DNA of 64,000 nucleotides from Cladosporium sp. IMV 00045 (GCA_001931905.2 MSJI02000061.1:89710-153709); one strand, 5' to 3'; positions 1 through 11,752 are shown, counted from the first letter of the stretch. Numbers and translations: made by a program. The notes: generated by a model not told the origin, from the letters alone.

Positions 1-712
1 GAGTCAAGAGAGAAATAGCATTCGTACTGGAACCTTACGCAAGTGCCACATGGCTGCGTGCCATCGCACCGCTTCTTTCGAGTCCTGCACGGCTCGCATG
101 CTCGAAGAACCCTATGTCGCGATCCTCCTCCAGGTCTTCTTGGCTGCTCCGCCATCTGAATGATTGAGTGCTGTGATCGGATGTGAAGAGTCAAGGACGA
201 AGCACGAGATGCGGTTGTGAGCGGATGTCGGTCGGGGCGGATCGGGAAAGGAAGCTCGAAAGGATCGGAAGCGGATCAGACATCCTTTTCGACTGCACTG
301 AGGTGGCGTAAACGTTTCGGTCGCATCTTGTTTGCGATACTCCTCTCAAGTGTTGATTGTTCGGCTCAATTCTGTGTTATTCGTGTGATAGATTCTCAAG
401 CTGGTGAGACAAAAGGTCTGCAATATGCTGGCGAAGCAGATTTCAAGAAGAAGAAGACACGTGCGTCGTCCTTGTTAGCTGCAAAACACAACAAGAACGC
501 TTCGCCTAGACGATGCATCTATGGGAGCATTGAGCATGAAGCGTCTCCATGCCTCACAATCAAGATTCACTGTGAACAAATAGCTGACATGTCATCGAGC
601 AAATCCCAGTCGCGAATTGTGAAACAGAAGGTCACGTCTAAGAATTGGTGCAGCAATCGGCATCAGCCTCAAACGCATATCCGTATCTTTATATACTCTA
701 TCCCCGGACCGC
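1..712. other. Intergenic, no gene recognised
   Basis: An open frame at 217-771 on the plus strand has no recognisable domain and a composition unlike the neighbouring proteins, so I do not call it. The stretch probably holds the 3' flank of the MFS gene that ends at 713 on the minus strand. Nothing else stands out. Confidence 0.5.
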
Positions 713-2582
713 TTACTCGAAACCCGTGGCGCTCTTGCTCCTCTTCCTCGCAATGTGGCCGTAGTACTTGAAGAAGTACGGCACAGGAGCTAAAAGGGTC
801 GCGATACCTCCCAGCAACGTCAGCGTCCAGTGCACGCCAAGATTCTCGTACATTGGAACTGAAACGATCACCATAGGACCGGCCTGGGGACCACATGTTA
901 GTTTCTCAGTCTTTAGCTCAAGTCATTCCGAAAGCACTCACTACGCAGTATCGTGTCAACGTCATACCCACCAGAGCACTTGCTGCGAACATCTCGTAGC
1001 TATCAATGATATACTGATAGCATGAGATATACAATTGCATAACCGCGAAGCCAAACACCACGCTGGCTGCAAGTGGTGACCACAGGCTCACACTGGGCCA
1101 ACTCGTCCAGCCCATCCAGAATATGCTGATTGGCAAAGCTGGTGCTCCGATGATTGCATGTATAAGCCTTTCTTCTGGCACTACCTTTTGCTTTCCTGCC
1201 TTATGTGCCTCGGCCAACTTACGCCTGAAGCGATTGTAAACCGGCCATATCGAAAAAAGCTGGAAGATGTCAGTGAGTGGCCTAGGCAATCTGAAGGTTC
1301 CAACATACCGATAGAAGGAAGCCAATGTTGATTCCAATAAAGCAAAGGCCAGTCTGTGCTTGATCAAGCCCATAGATCCCTCTGCTGCCAAAGATGAACC
1401 CATATCCTGGCAGAGAGCCGAAGAGGACCGTGTAAATCACTGTCATGTAAAGCGAGAAAAGCTGGATAATTGGCTCGGTAAATAGAAACTTCAAGGGCAG
1501 CTTTATGCTTCGCTGAAGTCTCTTATAGAGTGGAATAGATTCCATCTCGTGCTCTGAGCGGTACAAATCATTGCCAGTCACCTCGCGCATCGCTGTGGCT
1601 TTCCAACCCAGAAGCACTGGAGAATAAGTCTCAGGAATGAACAACAAGATGGCGATAATCAGAGCACCAGTCAAGATAAGGGTGAGCCATTCTGATGCTA
1701 ACTGTCAGCGTGTTTCATCATGTTGAGAACTTCAAACAAAACAGGAAGGCTCACATGTCCATTGCCAGCTGACCAGTGAGCTAGCGCCTATGAATGAAGC
1801 GACCATGGGCGCGAGGAAGGGCCCTAAGAAACAGAGGCATAAGAGCACCGGAAAGACGTAAGTACGTTCGATAGGCGACCACAGATCTGCTGTCGTGCCA
1901 CCGAAGTTGGTAAGAGGGGGACAGCCAAACAGACCGGCAAAGAAGCGGCAGATTAGCCAGGAACCGATGTTTGGAGAAAATCCCGCGCCCATTGTGAAGA
2001 GAGCGAATATGATGAGGCCTATCAGTGTTAGCGTGGCGAGCTGAACGAATACGGAGAGATTCACCACAACATACTGGCAATGTACACAGGGTTCCTTCCC
2101 AAGATCTCCGAGAATGGCGCACTAACCAAGCTTCCAAGGCCGAACGCAATCATGAACAATGTTGTCCCGAGTAGGGCGACTTCCTCGCCCACGCCGAAGT
2201 CTTGCATGAGCTGTGGTGCAATATCCGAGTCGATCGCTGAAGCTCCGGTCACTATGAAACTAGTGATGCTGACGATGCCAGTGATCAACCATTTGTAGCC
2301 GTAAGACCAGTTTTGTGGGTTGAAAGCGTCGTCGAGGTCGTTGAAGTCCACGAGAATGTAAGGAAGTACGTTGCTATCGTTCGCCTTTTCTATGTCGTCT
2401 TCTGTCCGCCCTCGTTTTGCGAAGTCGTGAGCCCGTTGTTGAGTGTCGGCACATGTCTGATGCTCGTTTACAGACGGACTATCATGGACGAGAATGTTAC
2501 CACTGCTATCTGGTTGCTTTTCGTATCGTTGCTCTGACTGCACAGTCTGACGTATTTTTCGGTATTGGAGGATTGACTGCAT
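713..2582 (-). CDS. DHA1-type MFS transporter (drug/polyamine-like)
   Basis: Predicted 549-residue, 12-TM major facilitator of the fungal DHA1 group, which exports drugs, polyamines or small metabolites across the plasma membrane. Exons by GT-AG junctions (minus strand): 2582-2075, 2018-1755, 1697-1309, 1259-942, 883-713; the four introns are 56, 57, 49 and 58 bases. What shows it: a hydrophilic N-terminus of about 95 residues ending in the family sequence AFNPQNWSYGYKW just before TM1, the loop GRNPVYIAS after TM2-3, the WQWTSSEW-PETY region after TM6, and RYCVAGPMVIVSVPMYENLG in the C-terminal half. The start is the first ATG giving a full hydrophilic tail. It is divergent from an oxidoreductase 455 bases away, which suggests co-regulation. 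The substrate cannot be inferred. Confidence 0.85.
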
Positions 2583-3037
2583 GATGAACGACTGTCTTTA
2601 CCGACCCAAGGCGAAGATTATCTAGAGTATGATGAAGAAAATGCGGCCACCACATTTGGCGGCCCATCGTATCTATGAAATAGCCCATGTCGGAGACCTT
2701 AAGCGGTTCTACCTGGGTGGATGGACACATCAATCACCGCATGGTCGGTGTTAAGGCATAGAGGGACTGATTACAACGACGTCCGACCCGACCCGATCCT
2801 CTTGATCCGACACATCCGATCTTTCCTCTCCGCCCCGCCTCACAGACTAGATTGGGGAGGGGTAGATGTCTCTACCTTACCTTAATTTCTATAAGGTACA
2901 CCTGTCTTCGATCTTCGAATATAAAGCAGACATGTCCTTGCCAGACTTCTTTGCTATCGTACCATCTTCTCACTGATCAATTCCCATATCCATACCAAAA
3001 GCCGTTACCCATCTTCAAGCAATCTTCAACCTTTGAC
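2583..3037. promoter_or_regulatory. Shared divergent promoter region
   Basis: This 455-base region separates the start codons of the minus-strand MFS transporter and the plus-strand oxidoreductase. A TATA-like sequence at 2920-2926 lies 112 bases before the oxidoreductase ATG. The stretch 2830-2990 is pyrimidine-rich, as is common in fungal core promoters. Regulation itself is inferred. Confidence 0.45.
2920..2926 (+). promoter_or_regulatory. TATA-like box before the oxidoreductase gene
   Basis: TATAAAG, 112 bases upstream of the ATG at 3038. Spacing fits a fungal TATA promoter. Called by eye only. Confidence 0.4.
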
Positions 3038-4287
3038 ATGTTCGGCATGAAGCCTACTGAAGATGCCCCTAGTGGCCCTATTGTCAAAGTGGGAATCATT
3101 GGGTATGTTGAAGAAACCCCGATCCTTGAGGGCCAATACGTATGCTGACCTTTGAAGATGTGGCATGATCACCCAAGTCACTCACATACCCACTCTCAAT
3201 ATGCTCTCCCACCTTTTCCAAATCACATATCTATTTGATGTGTCTGAGGAAGCAATGAGACATAGCCAGCTCAGAGTTGCTGGAGACGCCAGACCTAGAA
3301 ATACTGGAAACGTTGAAGAGTTGTGCAACTCGCCAGACGTGGACCTAGTCCTCGTGGCAAGCAATCATGTTTTCCACGCATCAGAGGCGGAGCTTGCACT
3401 GAAGGCTGGCAAGCACGTCTTCATCGAGAAGCCCATTGCGTTGACGCTGCAAGACACAGATCGTATCATTGCTGCGGACAAAGCTGCAGGTGGCTCCAAA
3501 GCGTTCATCGGCTATATGAGAAGATACGCCGCGGCATTCGTCGACGCCGTCAAGGAAGTCGGAAGCATCGAGCAAATTCGCTATGCTCGTGTCAGAGACA
3601 TCATTGGACCTAACTCTGTTTTCGTCGGACAGTCTGGTACGTTCCCAAGGACTTTCAACGACTACCGCCAGGCCGACTCGGAAGCGCTGCGCAAGAAAAC
3701 GAGCGATGACATGGAACAAGCGCTGCAAGCAGAACTTGGAGTCAAAGTCACAAAAGAAACAAGCATGATGTGGGAAATGCTCTCCATCCTCGGCTCGCAT
3801 GATCTCAGCGCTATGCGAGAGATTCTGGGTATGCCGAAAGGTGTCATTGGTTTTTCACCATGTTCTACGACAGGCTCGCCGTTTTGGAGGTAAGGGTTTC
3901 TCGATTATTTCATCGTTGACAGGGCTAACAACCAGCAGTGCTATATTCAAATTCCAAAATTTTGCCGTCGCATACGAGTCTGGTGTCGATCAGGTTGCAA
4001 GATTTGATGCCTCGATTGAGATCTTCGGTGACACGAAGACCGTGAAAGTATGCATCGATACCCCCTTTGTGAAAGGCTTGCCCACCACGATGGTGGTGAA
4101 AGACTCGTTACCAGATGGGTCGTACAAGGAGTCTACCATTCGCCGGACGTACGAGGACCCCTTCACGCTCGAGCTTCAGGAAGTGCATCGTTGGATCACT
4201 GAAGGGAAGGCCCCGAAGACCACTCCAGAGGATGCTAGGAAAGACCTTGAGATTCTTGGAATGCTTCTGAAAGCCACTGTAGCCTGA
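3038..4287 (+). CDS. Gfo/Idh/MocA-family NAD(P)-dependent oxidoreductase
   Basis: Predicted 381-residue dehydrogenase; family members oxidise or reduce sugars, inositols and related polyols in the cytosol. Exons 3038-3102, 3158-3889, 3939-4287; introns of 55 and 49 bases. The N-terminal Rossmann motif is restored by splicing (VGIIGCGMI, residues about 18-26), followed by the family signature IEKPIAL near residue 120 and LGSHDLSAMREILG in the second half, whose histidine position matches the usual active-site region. The C-terminal half has the alpha/beta fold that binds substrate. The gene is divergent from an MFS exporter and next to a degraded hydrolase and regulator, so it may have belonged to a small catabolic or metabolite cluster (inference). 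Substrate unknown. Confidence 0.85.
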
Positions 4288-4364
4288 AGTGAATACCGCT
4301 TAGATGTATATTTGAGTGAACAGTGTCAAGAACAAAACTTTCCAAGAGAACCTAGTCATAGCAG

Positions 4365-5440
4365 TCATCCCTTCTCCACAAACTCCATTGCAGGACAAGA
4401 ATATGGCTCCCAGTAGGAAGGCTCCACATCGAATGCATGGTCGTGGCCCTCAGCAACGTCGAATGGCAAATTCGTTTCCGCCAGACGCGCTTTGATGAGA
4501 TCGACAAGACGCTGAGATTGTCGAAGGTAGACTACCGAGTCATCGTCGCCATGAATGATCCAGCTGCGTGAAATCAGCAAACCGGCTTGTGAAAGACTTG
4601 GACTTCCACTTACGCATGTTTCGGCATTTTCGCACCTGCCCCGAGCCGCTCAAAGGGCAAATGCTCGGGTTGAAGTTTGACATTCCCGTGTTCCAGCATC
4701 TCCGAAGCAAACAAGCCATGCTGGGCTAAAGCAACGGCGTAAGGTGTGACCTCGAAGCCACCTTTGCTCGCCACCCTCTTTCGCTGTTCGGCAACCCAAG
4801 CCAGCGCTTCTTCTTTTGGGAGAATTTCCTCCTCTGAAAAACGGAGGATAGTCGGAGCTCCATCGATTGGTCCCGTTGTCCACAGTTCGTCACGAAGATC
4901 GACAGCAGGATATGCCAAAGCTACAGCTGAGATCTCATCAGGATGGGACAGCGCCAATTGCGTTGCGAAGTAGCCGCCAGCAGAACTACCCACGAGCAGC
5001 GTACGGCGATTGTCGATTTCATGCCCTGTCAAGCGATTCTGGAGAATTGCTGGCAACTCATCGATGAACCATTTCCAAAAATCCTCCAGGTCTTCGAGTG
5101 GCTCCGCAATCCCGTTTACGGTTGGCAACAAGCGGTAGTCCGTGGAGACGATGATCGCACCATGGTCGAGAGCCAACTTCAAAGCCCATGGCGCGAAGAA
5201 TGGAGCAAATAGAGAATGCGCAGTCGCCCAGAATCCGCCGTGGATATTGACAATGACGGGATGGCGACCTGGCTGTAGGTTTTTTGGCTTGAGCACAGCC
5301 GTCTTGATTCCGTGCGAAGAAACAGTTTTGTACCTGCACTTTGTCAGAGAAAGATGGAATCTTGCTTCTGTGTAACTCACGTCACTCCGAAAATATCAAA
5401 TGGCTCGACTGGGTCATGCGCGAGCGGAATGCCATACAGA
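4365..5440 (-). pseudogene. 5'-truncated alpha/beta hydrolase
   Basis: Encodes most of an alpha/beta-hydrolase-3 type esterase. Exons on the minus strand: about 5440-5359, 5309-4614 and 4563-4365, joined by GT-AG introns; the second is 50 bases. Visible catalytic parts are the oxyanion HGG (NIHGGFW), the nucleophile elbow VGSSAGG, the acid region HGDDDSVVYL and the histidine in GHDHAFD. The frame entering from upstream (YGIPLAHDPVEPFDIFGVTYK) is family-like but has no ATG; it reaches a TGA after about 15 unrelated codons, and those lie antisense to a truncated transcription factor. The next in-frame ATG is deep in the C-terminal half. The 5' end has therefore been lost, although the rest is open and looks recently functional. 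Confidence 0.7.
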
Positions 5441-5446
5441 CAAAAC

Positions 5447-6972
5447 GCTGAGAATGTCCTGTATCAGGCGGGAACAAAGATATTGACCACTAGTAGCATC
5501 ACCACGGCGCAAGCCTTGATAATATTGGTCGATGCTCTCTTCTCTTGGTGCGACGAAAGGAGTCTTTCCTGGCACTACCTGGGTATAGCAATCAACATGA
5601 TTGTGGATCTTGGCATTCACAGCACCAAGTCTGCGTTCTATCGAACCAGATCGCCTGAGGACCAGGAAATCGGTCGTAGGCTCTTTTGGTCGGCCTACGG
5701 TACGTATGCCGCTTATTGTTTTAGCTCACAGTTACTGATAAGCCTTTTTGAAGTGGCCGACAAAGTGCAGTCTATCTACCAAGGTCGTTTTGTTCGGCTA
5801 CAGAACATTGACAGCTCGGTCCAAATACTTTTTCTGGATGAGTACGATGAACTGGAGCCATTCAACAGCTTGACATACTCTGTAGAGCCACAACAGCTTG
5901 ACACTCCGACGCGGAACCCGTCCACATTTGAGCAGCTTTGCAGACTTATTAGCATCATCGCCGGATCTATCCTGGAGACTCTTTATTCGGAAAAGGTCGT
6001 CAACACGGACGCTACAACATCATTGCAGGCATCCGTAAACTTGCGACACGATCTCGAACAATGGCGTACTGCACTGCCTTCTCATCTTGATCTGCGGTGG
6101 GCTGACTTGGGAGCATTCGATATTCTGCCACATACGCTGTCTTTGATGTAAGTTGCGATCCCATTAGCCTTCTTGTCTATAGCTAAACAAATGTTTAGGG
6201 CCATGTATCAGGCTCTTCGGATCCTCAACTCCCGCCCTTTCATCTCCAACAGCCATTTGCAAATCCTTGATTGATCAGAGGCGGACTCGGCTTTTTCTAT
6301 CTGCGCAGAAGCTGCTTCCGAGATCGACAAGATTTTGAAGTTGTACAAGCAGCACTTTTGCCTCAAATCTTGTCCGTACTTCATATCGTATGCTACCTAC
6401 GCCAGCGGAACGATCCATGCCCGCGTCGCCGCGCAGAGACCCATCGGCTCGCCATTCCATCAAATGTTTCGGCGATGCCTTGAAATATTGGCAACTCAAC
6501 AAGAGCAGCGCCATGCACCGCGACAATCCATGAAAGCTTTGCTGAGGCTTGCGAAAAGTCTTAATGTAGATGTCGGATCAGGATTGACAGCCGCGATATC
6601 CAGGACTGATCGACGTGACGATAACCAGCCGCCTGTCTCACTGCCCGCGGATCGTGTACATACTGAAACGACAGGGCGCATGTCCACCGAGCCCGAAATC
6701 GCTCGCTCGGGCACAATACCAGAGACCATCGACATCGACGCTATCATCCAAAGTTTCGATCCAGCGTGGCAGCAGGCAACGCCACTTCATTTCGAAGCGC
6801 TGGGTCACGGCTCTTTGAATGATTCTGGCCCTACAATAAACCAATGCAGCTCGAGTGGCGCAGGCCCGGTGCTTGATTCATCAGTCTCAACTTTGAACAG
6901 CTGCTGGACTCTGCATTCATCGGTGACCAAAGTGGCGACCTCTTGGATCCACTGTTCGGCCTGAACTTCTAA
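5447..6972 (+). pseudogene. Degraded fungal-specific transcription factor (Zn2Cys6 class), headless
   Basis: The frame from 5447 carries the fungal transcription-factor middle homology domain: ITTAQALIILVDALFSW, SLSWHYLGIAINMIVDLGIH, then GRRLFWSAYVADKVQSIYQG after removing a 54-base intron (5700-5753). A second intron is 6148-6198. The N-terminal Zn2Cys6 cluster is absent because the reading starts at the junction with the hydrolase. An in-frame TGA at 6272-6274 interrupts the conserved stretch between HLQIL and AFSICAEAA with the same frame continuing beyond. Near the 3' end the frame shifts: codons resembling the family C-terminus (FIGDQSGDLLDPLFGLNF, stop at 6970-6972) lie in another frame from the preceding LDSSVSTLNS. 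Three independent lesions make a functional product unlikely. Confidence 0.75.
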
Positions 6973-7093
6973 CCACAGAGAGATTCAATGGGCACAATGA
7001 AAAATCACCTTTGGATCACTCACACTGACATGGTAAATGGAAGCGTCGTTGAACATGACACGATCAATTACATACATCGACGGCGACGGACTA

Positions 7094-7960
7094 TTACAAA
7101 GCAGCCATCAAAGCAACGATTCCCACCGCACCTGCAGCGCCCACCTGAGCCATGGCGGTCTGCACAGCGCCTGAGTCGGACTCAGTAGAGGTGCCGCTGC
7201 CAGTTGCCTCACTTCCGCTGCCACTTTCCTCACTTCCCGCAGCCTCGTTCTCATTCGCAACTGCTGTAGGCACAATCTGACCATCCGAGATACTGGTGCT
7301 GGTATACGTAGCACTCGCCCCGGAGCTCTCTGGGGTAGGAATCCCCGGCATGTAAGCTGGAGTACCAGTGACGGAAGGTGTGTAGTAGAGCGAAACATCC
7401 GTGGCGTTACCGATGGGGTCGGAAAAGGTGGTTGCAGCGCTGGACTCAGAAGAGGCGGTACTCGAAATGTCTTCTTCGTCCTCTGGTGCAAGCTCAATGA
7501 TAGCATTCGCATAGTCTCTCGCGGGCTTGTTTACATCGCAGTAATCCTCCATGAATGACTGGACTTTGTCCGGATCGGTACCTATCTCCGGATCCGTGCT
7601 GCCATGCTCCTTGAAGCAAGCGAAGCAACCAAGCACCATGTCGGTGTGCTGGGAACTGCAGATGCAGGTACGTTGGGTGTCGACAGGCAATTTACTCGGC
7701 TCTCTGGTGTCGACGTCTTGAGACCCAGAAATGATTTCGAGAGCATCGGATCCGTAGATGCACCGGAGTTGAATAGCCATAAGAGCATTGCAAGGAGCGT
7801 TTTGGTCTGGCAAGTTACTAGAGTTCCGCGGTAGGCAGATTTGGGAGACCTGTTCGTTGAAGTCTTCCTCTGAGCCTGCTGCCGGTGCCTGTAACAGCTG
7901 GTCAATGCTGCTGGCGCTGGTGCCCGCGATAGCCAGAGCAATGATCAAAAATTGCTTCAT
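7094..7960 (-). CDS. Secreted 8-cysteine protein, probably GPI-anchored
   Basis: A 288-residue single-exon protein. I start at the ATG at 7960 because it places a signal peptide at the N-terminus (MKQFLIIALAIAGTSA); an upstream ATG at 8002 would bury it. The mature N-terminal part has eight cysteines (C42, C57, C67, C99, C101, C112, C115, C141) including a TCICSS pair and a GCFACFKEHG pair, as in a widespread uncharacterised ascomycete surface family. From about residue 155 the chain is Ser/Thr/Gly/Glu-rich, likely O-glycosylated, and ends in a short hydrophobic tail (GAVGIVALMAAL) suited to GPI attachment. Cysteine spacing is not the CFEM pattern. Role unknown; cell wall or effector function is inference. 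Confidence 0.75.
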   Translation of the reverse strand: MKQFLIIALAIAGTSASSIDQLLQAPAAGSEEDFNEQVSQICLPRNSSNLPDQNAPCNALMAIQLRCIYGSDALEIISGSQDVDTREPSKLPVDTQRTCICSSQHTDMVLGCFACFKEHGSTDPEIGTDPDKVQSFMEDYCDVNKPARDYANAIIELAPEDEEDISSTASSESSAATTFSDPIGNATDVSLYYTPSVTGTPAYMPGIPTPESSGASATYTSTSISDGQIVPTAVANENEAAGSEESGSGSEATGSGTSTESDSGAVQTAMAQVGAAGAVGIVALMAAL

Positions 7961-8846
7961 ATTGCTGATGATAAGTTGTGGTACCGGTGTGAAAGTTAGC
8001 ACCTGAAGTCGTTGGTCGGGGTCGGATATGCCGGGCGTCTGTTGGAGCGAAATGGAAACAAGTGAGCCATGAGAAGAATTGCATGCTTGGGCTTATGCTA
8101 AATATATATTTCTTTCAAGAAATTGCAGTAGGAATCGCGGGAAGTCATGTGGCGCGAAGGATCACTAGCTGAAACGTTCAACGACCGCTCGCTGGTCTTT
8201 TGCGGCCCAAAATACGAGTGATTGAGCTGAGTTCAGATTCGTGTCTGCGGTGGACATATCTAGTTAAAGCGTAAAGTAGAGCATAGAATAGTATGATATA
8301 GCTCTAAAAACAAGCAAAACTAGGAAGAAGTTCTCTCCATACGCGATCTCCAGTGGCGAAAATTTGAGATAAATTGTGAACAGATCCAGTGCTTACATCG
8401 ACGCATCTTGGCACCATGTAGCTATGGATTCTCGGGCTTGCCGCAGAACCGGAATAACCTCGATGAAAGAGTCATTCAGTGTAGGTTTGACCCTGATCGA
8501 TTCGACATCCCAGCATTAATTCGCCGGAGGCCCACAGAGCAACCACGACCTCGAAACGAAGAGACGCGGAATTGAGAATTCCTAAGCCATTTCCGACGTG
8601 AATACTGGTTCGCGCGACATGTCGAAACTTATATTTGATGAGCAGATTAAGCTCTTTCTCAGATATTTATTATCAGCATGAGTCAATGACACCACGGGAG
8701 AGCGATGCGTACACAAGGCAAGAAGCTCGGAAGCCAGCCTGGAGCAAGCTTCAGTATGCATGCCAACCACAAAGACTTGATTGCTCTCGAACTTTTTTCA
8801 CAAGTTCTAGAGGCTCTGGATCACGCTGTGGGATTTCCGCGGCGTG
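7961..8846. other. Intergenic, promoter of the secreted protein
   Basis: A TATA-like AT run at 8102-8110 lies about 145 bases upstream of the secreted-protein ATG on the minus strand. Frames at 8582-8962 have no recognisable domain. Bases 8100-8650 are moderately AT-rich. Nothing else seen. Confidence 0.4.
8102..8110 (-). promoter_or_regulatory. TATA-like element of the secreted protein gene
   Basis: An alternating AT run reads AATATATAT on the minus strand, about 145 bases before the chosen ATG at 7960. By eye only. Confidence 0.35.
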
Positions 8847-10577
8847 TCACGAAGACGCCGCGAGAATCTCGTCTTCCTGGCTTCTTCGCAGCCTCTCCCT
8901 GGGTGAAATGTAATATCTCCTTCCTCCAAGTACGTAGTATCCGCTTGCGAACAAGACCATGAATCCGAAAAGCAGGCAACCCCAGTTCATGCCTTCAGGA
9001 GTGACAGGAACCTCACTTGGGAATAGAGTGAAGACGAGGACCGGGAAGAGCCAGCAAAGCGCCGCAATGTTGATGGGCAGACCTACTCTGCCGAGGGACC
9101 ATTCTCGGTGCGGGAGACGCTGGCCACGTACGCGCTTGAGAACCAGGCAACCAATCGAGAGGATGTAGGAAGCAAGTAGAGCGGTCAGATCCAGAGCGAG
9201 GATGGCATTAAGTGCAGCCGTTGAACCGATGTTGATGAGCGAAAGCAAGACGCAAATGAAAAGTGAGATGATGATTGCATTTAGAGGGATCGCAGACTTG
9301 GGATTGATCTTTGACTTGTCAGTGTACTCCTCGATCAAGAAGCGAGCAGGCGGTCAGGAACTTACATGGCGGACGGTAGCGGAGAAAGGAACACCACCGT
9401 CTCTGGCAAAGGCCCAGGTTTGACGACTGGCGGTAGCAACACAGGCAATGACGCTGCCAGTCAGAGGAAGTATGATCAGCATAGTCATGGCTGTTGTTGC
9501 TGCTGCGCTACCCGTGGCGTTGTAAAAGATCGAGAGGAAAGGCCAGCCGTATGCAGAGTCAGCGATCTCTGCCATGTCTCCCCAGGTGAAGATCAGCGTC
9601 AGGGTCATGATGAAACCGAGAAAAGCGTTGATGTAGGTGGAGAACATAATGCTTCTTGGAATGGATTTCGCGGAGTGTTGAACTTCCTCAGACATGTGAA
9701 CCTGAGAGTCGAAGCCGAGAAGACAGAGAGTGAGCGGAAGTAGTCCTACCATGAAGGATACACCATCAGAAGCATACCCTCCGTTATTGGAGAACTCAAG
9801 AAAGGCATCGTGGGCATTGTTGCGTAGCGATAAAGTCCAAAGGACCACGATGACAATGAACAGTCCGCCGAAGTGGATGAAAGCAAGAAAGCTTTCGACC
9901 AAGGGCAATCTTTTCGCAACATATATGTTGATCAAGACGCAGAAGAGGACGACGGCGATCGTCATTAGGGTAGTGTGCCACCTTTCCCAGCCATAATCCG
10001 GATTGTGAAGAGCGATGAGGCCCTGGATGGCGCCTGCCACAAGTGACCCAATTGCTGTAATTGCAGACTGCCAGCCAGTGAAGGTGAGCCATCCAACGAT
10101 GTAGGGCAAATAACGTTGCACACCTGGCGGTGCGAGCTCGCTGACCCAGTGATACTGCAACATTAGTTAGCCTTCAAGATTTATCATTCTGCAAGCAAAG
10201 GGCTAAGTCACCTGACCACCGGAAGTTGGGGCCATGGACGACATTTCTGAAAGGCTTAAGTACACCAGGGTCCAACCAATGAATACAAAGATGAAGCCCC
10301 AGAACATGCCTGCCGTGCCTCCATTGACCAGAATCAAGCCAATGTTGGTCAGGAGGACCTCCCAGGTGACAATAAGTGTGCTTCCGAAGCCGAGTATCGT
10401 GACGAAAGTAAAGACACGGCGAGTTTCCTGAGTTCGACCGAGCATCTTCATCTGTATTTTATCTCCTTCTGTTCCAAGATATTTGGCTGCCACGAATGGC
10501 GTTGCGCCATCCTGAGCGTCATAGAGTTGCTCTTCGGCCGTGGCCTGTTCTTTGGTGCTTCCGCTGCTTGTGGTCAT
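8847..10577 (-). CDS. Amino acid/choline/GABA permease (APC superfamily)
   Basis: Predicted 540-residue plasma membrane permease with about 12 TM segments. Exons on the minus strand: 10577-10212, 10154-9366, 9314-8847; introns of 57 and 51 bases, both phase 0. The N-terminal cytosolic tail runs to about residue 55. Family signatures include FGSTLIVTWEV in TM1, LVYLSLSEMSSMAPTSGGQYHWVSELAP after TM3 (the conserved E-AP-SGGQYHWV region of fungal GABA/choline permeases), GFDSQVHMSEEVQHSAKSIPR, and SRQTWAFARDGGVPFS before TM8-9. Related proteins import amino acids, choline or GABA by proton symport; the exact substrate cannot be read. Complete, with no lesions seen. Confidence 0.9.
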
Positions 10578-11752
10578 AGTCTCGAAGCAGAACGAGTATT
10601 GAATCGCAAGATATGATTCGGACTGGGAGACAGGTCATTTCAGAGAAGAAAGACATGATGGGAAGCACCTTGAACGGAAGCACCTTGAAGAAATTTTGGA
10701 GCCCATTCACCATTCGGCATCTCGCTGCACGACAGCTGCATGGAGGGCTCGTTTGGATCCCATCTCCTCTCGCTTCAGCAAAGCACTGCAGCTTCCGTGC
10801 AAGTAGCAACCTTACGAGGAAAGCTAACCTCGACTTTGAAGGTACAAAACGCTTCTGCTTGGTCCGGTAACTGCGAGTCATGATGACCTGATCCTGGTTG
10901 TACAAGATTTCGACGTAGCCAGGACACTCAAGTTGTATTGCGGCGTAGCAGCTAAAATCTCGTCTCTTACCCTCATCATTCATATAGTCGACGCGCGAGA
11001 CCCCTAAGACCCTCTCAAAGCGCTCGGAGCACGACGTCGCTCGGAACAGGCAGGTCGAGATCATATGGTTTGCTGGGCGCTCAGGAGGGCAGGGTTAGTG
11101 TGGGATGCGGAAGCTCCTGGGCCGCATACCGCACGGCAAATAAAGTGCAGTCGCCAGTAGGGCGGTGAAAGTGGGGCCACGGCAGGATTGTAGATCTTGA
11201 TTGCTGGCAAATCTTGTGAACTTCATGTTCCTCTGGCAAGGCGAGCACCGACAACGCGTCGATCAACAAGGTAAGTATGTCCTGCTCGTTGGTGTTACAG
11301 GCAGTAAGCTTCCCTGTTGACCCAGGCTTTTCTTGGATTGCGAGCTACGTGCACTACTTCTATCTATGCATCCTTCGATGCCAGTATGCCAGTGCAGACC
11401 GAATCATGCGTATACAACTACGCAGACTTTGAAGTGACTATATTGTCGAAAGATTCTGCAGGGATCTTACGGAATGGAGCAACAACATATCAGTGGTAGG
11501 AATGGTCACTTGATCGCTCTACTATGCGATTAAATTCCCTGAAGAGGCAACATAAACACCACACCAACCTCGCTTCTGCAATGTCGCTTCCTTTACACTG
11601 GACTTGTGTGCGGCGGCCATGAACCGATTACCTGCCAACTATCAAGCGTAGTCTGAGAGTGATGCTGGTAGTTCCAGACCATATATTCCATTGTCCAGGC
11701 ATGGAATCACAAGACACTTTTCATCTTCCTTTGATCGAGTATCCTTGCGGAT
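10578..11752. other. Intergenic, no gene recognised
   Basis: About 1.2 kb between the divergent permease and the rhodopsin-like gene. Open frames at 10519-11064 (minus), 10613-10870 (plus) and 11317-11499 (plus) show no family features. It presumably holds both promoters; I see no clear TATA box. Confidence 0.4.

Noticed and set aside
217..771. Plus-strand frame of 184 codons at the window start
   Set aside because: No domain; composition is not protein-like and it overlaps the 3' end of the minus-strand MFS gene.
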